A stretch of 10,722 nt of DNA, taken from NCBI GenBank assembly GCA_938022235.1, contig CALIEL010000207.1:1-10722 (forward strand), given 5' to 3'. Shown one piece after another: positions 7,048-10,722 of this stretch (position 1 is its first letter; each line of letters begins with the position of its first letter). This DNA comes from Oribacterium parvum (lineage in GTDB: Bacteria > Bacillota > Clostridia > Lachnospirales > Lachnospiraceae). Under the pieces are notes generated by a model. The model saw only the letters and a list, made by a program, of their open reading frames with translations. It did no database searches and was not told where the DNA came from. The position numbers were made by a program, and so were the translations under genes.

Positions 7048-7278
7048 ATGGAATTCGAGAGATTAAAGGAAATCATTGTAGATACTTTGGCATGTGATGA
7101 GGATAAGGTTACTTTAGAGGCAGATATGCAGAAGGACTTAGAGGTGGATTCTCTTTCCTTAGTGGAGCTACACATGGCTTTAGAGGATGAGCTGGGCGTT
7201 TCCATTCCTGATGGAGAAATCGGAAAGATGCATACCGTAAAAGATATTTTAGACTATGCAAATAACGCAAAGGCGTAA
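7048..7278 (+). CDS. acpP: Acyl carrier protein
   Basis: The 76-residue acidic protein has the size and four-helix pattern of bacterial acyl carrier proteins. The DSL motif lies in DLEVDSLSLVEL. Ser35 in it is the expected site for the 4'-phosphopantetheine arm added by holo-ACP synthase. The protein carries growing acyl chains as thioesters between the soluble FASII enzymes. AAAGGAG (7035-7041) sits 6 nt before the ATG. It is the first gene of the operon, behind a near-consensus promoter, and is followed by a small hairpin with a T-run before accD. This arrangement could give the high acpP expression usually needed relative to the enzymes. The flanking fatty-acid genes argue for the FASII carrier rather than a polyketide-type or D-alanyl carrier protein. 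Confidence 0.95.
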   Translation: MEFERLKEIIVDTLACDEDKVTLEADMQKDLEVDSLSLVELHMALEDELGVSIPDGEIGKMHTVKDILDYANNAKA

Positions 7279-7308
7279 ATTTATCAAGATAGAAAGACAG
7301 AAAAACAG

Positions 7309-7330
7309 GCGTCCTTAGGGACGCTTTTCT
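7309..7330. terminator. Small hairpin with T-run between acpP and accD
   Basis: GCGTCC (7309-7314) and GGACGC (7319-7324) form a six-pair GC-rich stem with a four-base loop, followed by TTTTCTC. On the other strand it is followed by a T-rich tail as well. Lying inside the operon, it probably terminates only part of the transcripts (or stabilises the acpP mRNA 3' end) and so uncouples acpP from accD levels. Confidence 0.6.
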
Positions 7331-7381
7331 CAAAGAGAAGAATTGTTTCTAAAGGAAAGGTCAAGAACCATAGGAGGAAAT

Positions 7382-8257
7382 ATGAAATCACCCATTCAAA
7401 GTCTGGTAGAGCTGGTGAAAGACAGGGACTTACGGCAAAAAGCCAATAAAGATACCATGAGCGGAACTGCCCCATTAAAGGTGCCTGCAACCTTTATCAG
7501 CTGTAGAAAATGCGGAAGAAGAGCACTTCATTCCCGTTGGGAAGAAAATTACTATATTTGCCCTCATTGCGGTTCTTACAGTCCTATCGGAGCCTATTAT
7601 CGCTTGAAAATGCTTTATGATCCGGGAACCTTTCAGGAGCTGGATCAGGATATGGCGGTAAAGGATCCTTTGGAATTCCCGGAGTATAGAGAGAAGGCGG
7701 AAAGCCAGGCGAAAAAAACCGGCCTGAAAGAGGCGGTGGTTTCTTCCAAGGGGAAAATCGGAGGAATTCCTGTGGTGGTATTGGTACTGGACAGTCGCTT
7801 CTTTATGGGCTCCATGTCTCAGGCCGTGGGAGAGAAGGTAACCAGAGGCATCGAAGTGGCGGATAAGGAGCAATGCCCCTTGATTATCTTCTCCGCTTCA
7901 GGAGGAGCCAGAATGCAGGAGGGAATCTACAGCCTTATGCAAATGGCAAAGACCTCTGCGGCAGTGGAGCTTTTCTCCGAGCACGGGGGACTTTTTATCA
8001 GCTATTTAACTCACCCCACCACAGGAGGAGTAACTGCAAGCTTTGCCACATTAGGAGATATTACCCTGGCAGAGCCGGGAGCTCTCATCGGTTTTGCCGG
8101 CCCCAGAGTTATTGAGCAGACCATTAACAGTAAGCTCCCCAAGGTCTTCCAGAAGAGTGAATATCTGGAAAGCCACGGCTTTGTAGACAAGATTGTGGAG
8201 AGAAAAGATATGAGAGAAACCTTGATTCAGCTTTTGAAATTACATCAGAAGGCTTAA
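7382..8257 (+). CDS. accD: Acetyl-CoA carboxylase carboxyltransferase, beta subunit
   Basis: With AccA, this subunit transfers the carboxyl group from carboxybiotin (on the AccB carrier) to acetyl-CoA to give malonyl-CoA, the committed step of fatty-acid synthesis. The 291-residue protein has the family length. The N-terminal zinc ribbon is visible as C41-x2-C44 and C60-x2-C63. The crotonase-like carboxyltransferase core includes SASGGARMQEG at 171-181 and the THPTTGGVTASFA stretch at 210-222, with GFAGPRVIEQT at 237-247. The start at 7382 follows AGGAGG (7372-7377) at 4 nt. An ATG in frame at 7343 has no good ribosome binding site and would add an unlikely N-terminus. A gap of 169 bp separates it from accA, with no convincing gene in it. 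accB and accC are not in this window. Confidence 0.95.
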   Translation: MKSPIQSLVELVKDRDLRQKANKDTMSGTAPLKVPATFISCRKCGRRALHSRWEENYYICPHCGSYSPIGAYYRLKMLYDPGTFQELDQDMAVKDPLEFPEYREKAESQAKKTGLKEAVVSSKGKIGGIPVVVLVLDSRFFMGSMSQAVGEKVTRGIEVADKEQCPLIIFSASGGARMQEGIYSLMQMAKTSAAVELFSEHGGLFISYLTHPTTGGVTASFATLGDITLAEPGALIGFAGPRVIEQTINSKLPKVFQKSEYLESHGFVDKIVERKDMRETLIQLLKLHQKA

Positions 8258-8426
8258 GACAGTTTATGGACAAATTTTCCCTACTGCAGGAACGGGAAGC
8301 CTCAGTTTGGAAGAGGCCGGCTGAAAAAAGTTCAAAAGGGACAAAAGTAGGATGGAAATCCTTCATGCCGGAAAAACCGGGATTGAAAATGACATTGTCG
8401 GAATCGGGAATCAAGGAGGAATATAG

Positions 8427-9188
8427 ATGATTAAGGAAGTATTGGAAAAAACAGACGCCTTAGAAGAGAAAATTCAGGCTCTTCTTGCGGAAGAAGAAAA
8501 AACCGAGGAAATCAAAGTTTTACAAGAGGAAAAGAAGAAGCTTTTAGACAGCTGTAAGGATTTGGAGCCGGGAGATCGGGTATTCTTGGCAAGACACCCT
8601 AGACGCCCCCATGTGGAGGACTTCGTTTCCGCCCTTTTTACAGACTTTTTCGAGCAAAAGGGAGACCATCTTTATGATGAGGACCGCTCTATATATGGAG
8701 GAATTGCCCGTTTTCACGGACGTCCGGTAACGGTATTAGGTCACAGAAAGGGAAGAACGGTGGAAGAAAATCTTTCCTGCAACTTCGGAATGACCTGTCC
8801 GGAGGGCTACCGTAAGGCAAAAAGACTTATGGAGCAGGCGGAGAAGTTTGACAGACCTATTATCACCTTCGTAGACACTCCGGGAGCTTATCCGGGTCTG
8901 GAGGCGGAGCAGCACGGACAGGGGGAGGCTATTGCGAAAAACCTTGCCTTTATGAGTTCTCTCCATGTGCCGGTGATTGCGGTGGTTACGGGAGAAGGAA
9001 GCTCCGGCGGTGCTTTGGGAATCTGTGTAGCCAATAAGATTTTGATGCTGGAAAATGCCATTTACTCCGTTCTAAGTCCGGAGGGCTTTGCGACCATTTT
9101 ATGGAAGGACAGCTCCCGTGCGGCGGAGGCGGCAAAGGTGATGAAGCTTACCGCAAAGGATTTAAAGGAAGCCAATGTGTCGGATTAG
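8427..9188 (+). CDS. accA: Acetyl-CoA carboxylase carboxyltransferase, alpha subunit, cut short by an in-frame amber codon
   Basis: The frame opens at ATG 8427 behind AAGGAGG (8414-8420) and reads as AccA. It has an N-terminal coiled-coil-like Glu/Lys-rich segment (residues 1-45), HPRRPHVEDF at 57-66, DTPGAYPG at 150-157, GEGSSGGALG at 189-198 (oxyanion and CoA-site region) and SPEGFATILWKD at 217-228. AccA pairs with AccD in the cytoplasm in the malonyl-CoA-forming carboxyltransferase. The annotated frame ends at codon 254, TAG (9186-9188), after KDLKEANVSD. This is exactly where homologues read on into the conserved (I/V)(I/V)PEPLGGAH segment. The same frame continues for 50 further AccA-like codons to a TAG at 9339-9341. 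The 253-residue form would lack this C-terminal region. Confident of the family; whether it is functional as sequenced is open. Confidence 0.9.
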   Translation: MIKEVLEKTDALEEKIQALLAEEEKTEEIKVLQEEKKKLLDSCKDLEPGDRVFLARHPRRPHVEDFVSALFTDFFEQKGDHLYDEDRSIYGGIARFHGRPVTVLGHRKGRTVEENLSCNFGMTCPEGYRKAKRLMEQAEKFDRPIITFVDTPGAYPGLEAEQHGQGEAIAKNLAFMSSLHVPVIAVVTGEGSSGGALGICVANKILMLENAIYSVLSPEGFATILWKDSSRAAEAAKVMKLTAKDLKEANVSD

Positions 9189-9341
9189 GTTGTGCCGGAG
9201 TCCTTGGGAGGCGCCCAGGATGACCCGGAAAGTCTTTACAAGGCATTGGATCAAGTCTTGGAGAAGACTTTAGCATACTATGATGGTATGAGTCGTCATG
9301 AAATCCGTAAGGACAGACTCTCTAAGTTCAGAAACATTTAG
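9189..9341 (+). pseudogene. accA: C-terminal 50 codons of accA, downstream of the in-frame TAG
   Basis: This stretch has no start codon or ribosome binding site of its own. It stays in the frame of accA and encodes VVPESLGGAQDDPES, matching the conserved C-terminal AccA motif, followed by a charged helix and a tail ending in RLSKFRNI. Its TAG ends 10 bp before the fabH start, the spacing expected of an intact operon gene. With it, accA would be 304 codons including the amber, a usual AccA length. A single base change (for example GAG, AAG, CAG or TAT to TAG) explains the break. There is no frameshift. Confidence 0.85.
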
Positions 9342-9351
9342 GAAAAGAGGA

Positions 9352-10383
9352 ATGATGGAAGGACTAAAGATACTTGGCCTTGGATCGGCTATCCCAAGCA
9401 AGAGGGTACACAATGATGACCTGGCGAAGCTGGTGGATACCAGTGACGAATGGATTTTTCCCAGAACAGGCATTCATGAAAGACGTTTTTGTGAAAAGGA
9501 TGAAAGTGCGGGAACTTTAGCGGTTAAAGCGGCTAAGGAGGCTGTAGCGGATGCGGGACTAAAGGGAGAGGACATCGGAGTGATTGTGGTGGCTACCATG
9601 TCTCCGGATTTCTCTACCCCGAGCCTTGCGGCCATCGTGGCAAGGGAATTGGGCACGAAAGAAGATGTTCCCGTATTGGATTTGAATGCGGCCTGTAGCG
9701 GTTTTGTTTACGGGCTGGAGGTGGCTAGGGGGCTTTTACTTTCCACCAATAAGGACTATGCCCTGGTGGTAGGAACGGAACAGCTTTCCCGACTACTGAA
9801 AATAGAGGATAGAACCACCTCCGTCATTTTCGGAGACGGAGCAGGAGCTGCTGTAGTAAAAAGAGATGCCAAGACTCTCTACGCTTCCTACTTGGGCTCT
9901 AAGGGAGATTATTCCATTATGGCTCCCGGCATTTACACCGGAGCCTTTGACGGCTTCTATGAGGATGGCACGGAGAATCCGGAGAAGCAGGGAGAGGGAG
10001 TCAGTGCCGGAAAGCATGAAAAGCTGGATCACCTGGTAATGGATGGAAAGGGGGTTTTCCTCTTTGCCATTGACATCGTTCCTCATTGCATTGAGAAGGT
10101 CTTGGAAAAGACCGGAGACAGCTTGGAAACCGTGCAGCATGTGGTTTGCCACCAGGCCAATTCCAGAATCATTCGAAATGTGGTACGACACATGAAGGCG
10201 GATCCTAAGAAGTTTTTTGAAAATATGGAGTATTTCGGAAATACCTCCGGAGCCTCCATCCCCATGGCTTTAAAGGATATGCAGGAAAAGGGCCTTTTAC
10301 ATTCCGGAGACAAGCTGGTTTTGGTGGGCTTCGGCTCGGGACTGACCTATGCCTCCGCAGAAATTCAGTACGAAAAAGCGTAG
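9352..10383 (+). CDS. fabH: 3-oxoacyl-[acyl-carrier-protein] synthase III
   Basis: KAS III starts chain elongation by condensing acetyl-CoA (or a branched starter) with malonyl-ACP to acetoacetyl-ACP. The protein is 343 residues from ATG 9352. The Cys-His-Asn catalytic triad is visible: C115 in LNAACSGFVYG, H267 in VCHQANSRI and N297 in GNTSGASIP. The N-terminal signature DEWIFPRTGIHERR is at 32-45. The opening MEGLKILGLGS matches usual FabH N-termini. ATG 9352 and ATG 9355 are adjacent and share AGGAAAAGAGG (9340-9350), so the start could be either. The frame is also open to ATG 9298, but that start would overlap the accA tail and add 18 atypical residues. The gene ends in TAG and is followed 28 bp later by fabK. 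Branched- versus straight-chain starter preference cannot be read from the sequence. Confidence 0.95.
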   Translation: MMEGLKILGLGSAIPSKRVHNDDLAKLVDTSDEWIFPRTGIHERRFCEKDESAGTLAVKAAKEAVADAGLKGEDIGVIVVATMSPDFSTPSLAAIVARELGTKEDVPVLDLNAACSGFVYGLEVARGLLLSTNKDYALVVGTEQLSRLLKIEDRTTSVIFGDGAGAAVVKRDAKTLYASYLGSKGDYSIMAPGIYTGAFDGFYEDGTENPEKQGEGVSAGKHEKLDHLVMDGKGVFLFAIDIVPHCIEKVLEKTGDSLETVQHVVCHQANSRIIRNVVRHMKADPKKFFENMEYFGNTSGASIPMALKDMQEKGLLHSGDKLVLVGFGSGLTYASAEIQYEKA

Positions 10384-10411
10384 AGAAAGTAAAGGAAATT
10401 AAGGAGAGATT

Positions 10412-10722
10412 ATGACCGGATTACAGGAGATGTTAGGAATTCGTTACCCCATTATTCAGGGAGGAATGGCCAATATTGCGACAGGAAGTTTTGCGGCAGC
10501 CTGCTCCGAGGCGGGGGCTTTAGGACTCATCGGCACCGGAGGAATCCGCGAGGCGGAAGAACTCAGAAAAGAAATTCGGATTTTGCGGGAGAGAACCGAT
10601 AAGCCCTTTGGTGTAAACCTGATGCTGATGAATCCGGAAACGGACAAGATGGTTCAAATCTGTATAGAGGAAAAGGTACCGGTAGTCACAACCGGTGCGG
10701 GAAATCCGGGAATCTACATGTA
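10412..10722 (+). CDS. fabK: Enoyl-[acyl-carrier-protein] reductase II, N-terminal part
   Basis: ATG 10412 follows AAGGAG (10401-10406). The frame is open for 103 codons to the window edge. The N-terminus has the FMN-dependent TIM-barrel pattern of FabK and nitronate monooxygenases: LGIRYPIIQGGMANIATG at 8-25, then GALGLIGTGG, KPFGVNLMLMNP and VPVVTTGAGNP. FabK is the flavin-dependent enoyl-ACP reductase of many Firmicutes and catalyses the last step of each elongation cycle. By sequence alone the first third cannot fully exclude a 2-nitropropane dioxygenase-like relative. Its place directly after fabH in a FASII operon makes FabK by far the likelier call. Confidence 0.9.
   Translation, partial: MTGLQEMLGIRYPIIQGGMANIATGSFAAACSEAGALGLIGTGGIREAEELRKEIRILRERTDKPFGVNLMLMNPETDKMVQICIEEKVPVVTTGAGNPGIYM

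Noticed and set aside
6756..7097. 113-codon ORF across the hairpin cluster
   Set aside because: It runs through the hairpins, the acpP promoter and the start of acpP; it is not a gene.
8352..8426. 24-codon ORF ending exactly at the accA start, as a possible leader peptide
   Set aside because: It has no clear ribosome binding site and no run of regulatory codons; its end overlaps the accA Shine-Dalgarno. It is best explained by chance.
8258..8426. Possible decayed gene between accD and accA
   Set aside because: None of the forward frames reads as a recognisable protein or a BCCP-like fragment, and stops interrupt each one.
9298..9351. Upstream ATG for fabH at 9298
   Set aside because: It lies inside the accA C-terminal frame, lacks a ribosome binding site and would add 18 atypical residues before the usual FabH N-terminus.

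Overview
The window looks like chromosomal DNA from an anaerobic, low- to mid-GC Firmicute, most likely a Clostridia/Lachnospiraceae-type organism. The grounds are strong AAGGAG-type ribosome binding sites, AT-rich promoters, a group B-like [FeFe] hydrogenase, an NhaC-family antiporter and a FASII cluster that ends in a FabK-type enoyl reductase gene. This placement is inference from gene content, not from a marker gene.

Region 1 (1-2545, minus strand): the N-terminal 374 codons of an [FeFe] hydrogenase-like iron-sulfur protein, running off the left edge, then an unrecognised 415-residue protein. Region 2 (2546-4307): an AT-rich divergent intergenic stretch with a good promoter, then an unrecognised 487-residue protein on the plus strand. 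Region 3 (4308-5064): mostly non-coding and rich in structure. It holds a 146-bp palindromic element with perfect 23-bp terminal inverted repeats, a second long hairpin followed by a T-run, a doubtful 70-residue two-helix membrane ORF, a short tandem repeat and a terminator-like hairpin just ahead of the next gene. Region 4 (5065-6672): an NhaC-family Na+/H+ antiporter. Region 5 (6673-7047): four back-to-back hairpins in 180 bp, then a near-consensus promoter.

Region 6 (7048-10722): a fatty-acid synthesis operon, acpP-accD-accA-fabH-fabK, continuing past the right edge. AccD and AccA form the carboxyltransferase that makes malonyl-CoA. FabH condenses acetyl-CoA with malonyl-ACP, AcpP carries the chain, and FabK reduces the enoyl intermediate. 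A small hairpin with a T-run between acpP and accD may let acpP be expressed above the rest.

The most striking observation is in accA. An in-frame TAG at codon 254 splits a gene whose reading frame continues for 50 more clearly AccA-like codons and ends 10 bp before fabH. Other genes here, including fabH, end in TAG, so the codon is not globally reassigned. It is a nonsense mutation, a sequence error or a readthrough site. No CRISPR array, tRNA, rRNA, transposase or phage gene is visible.
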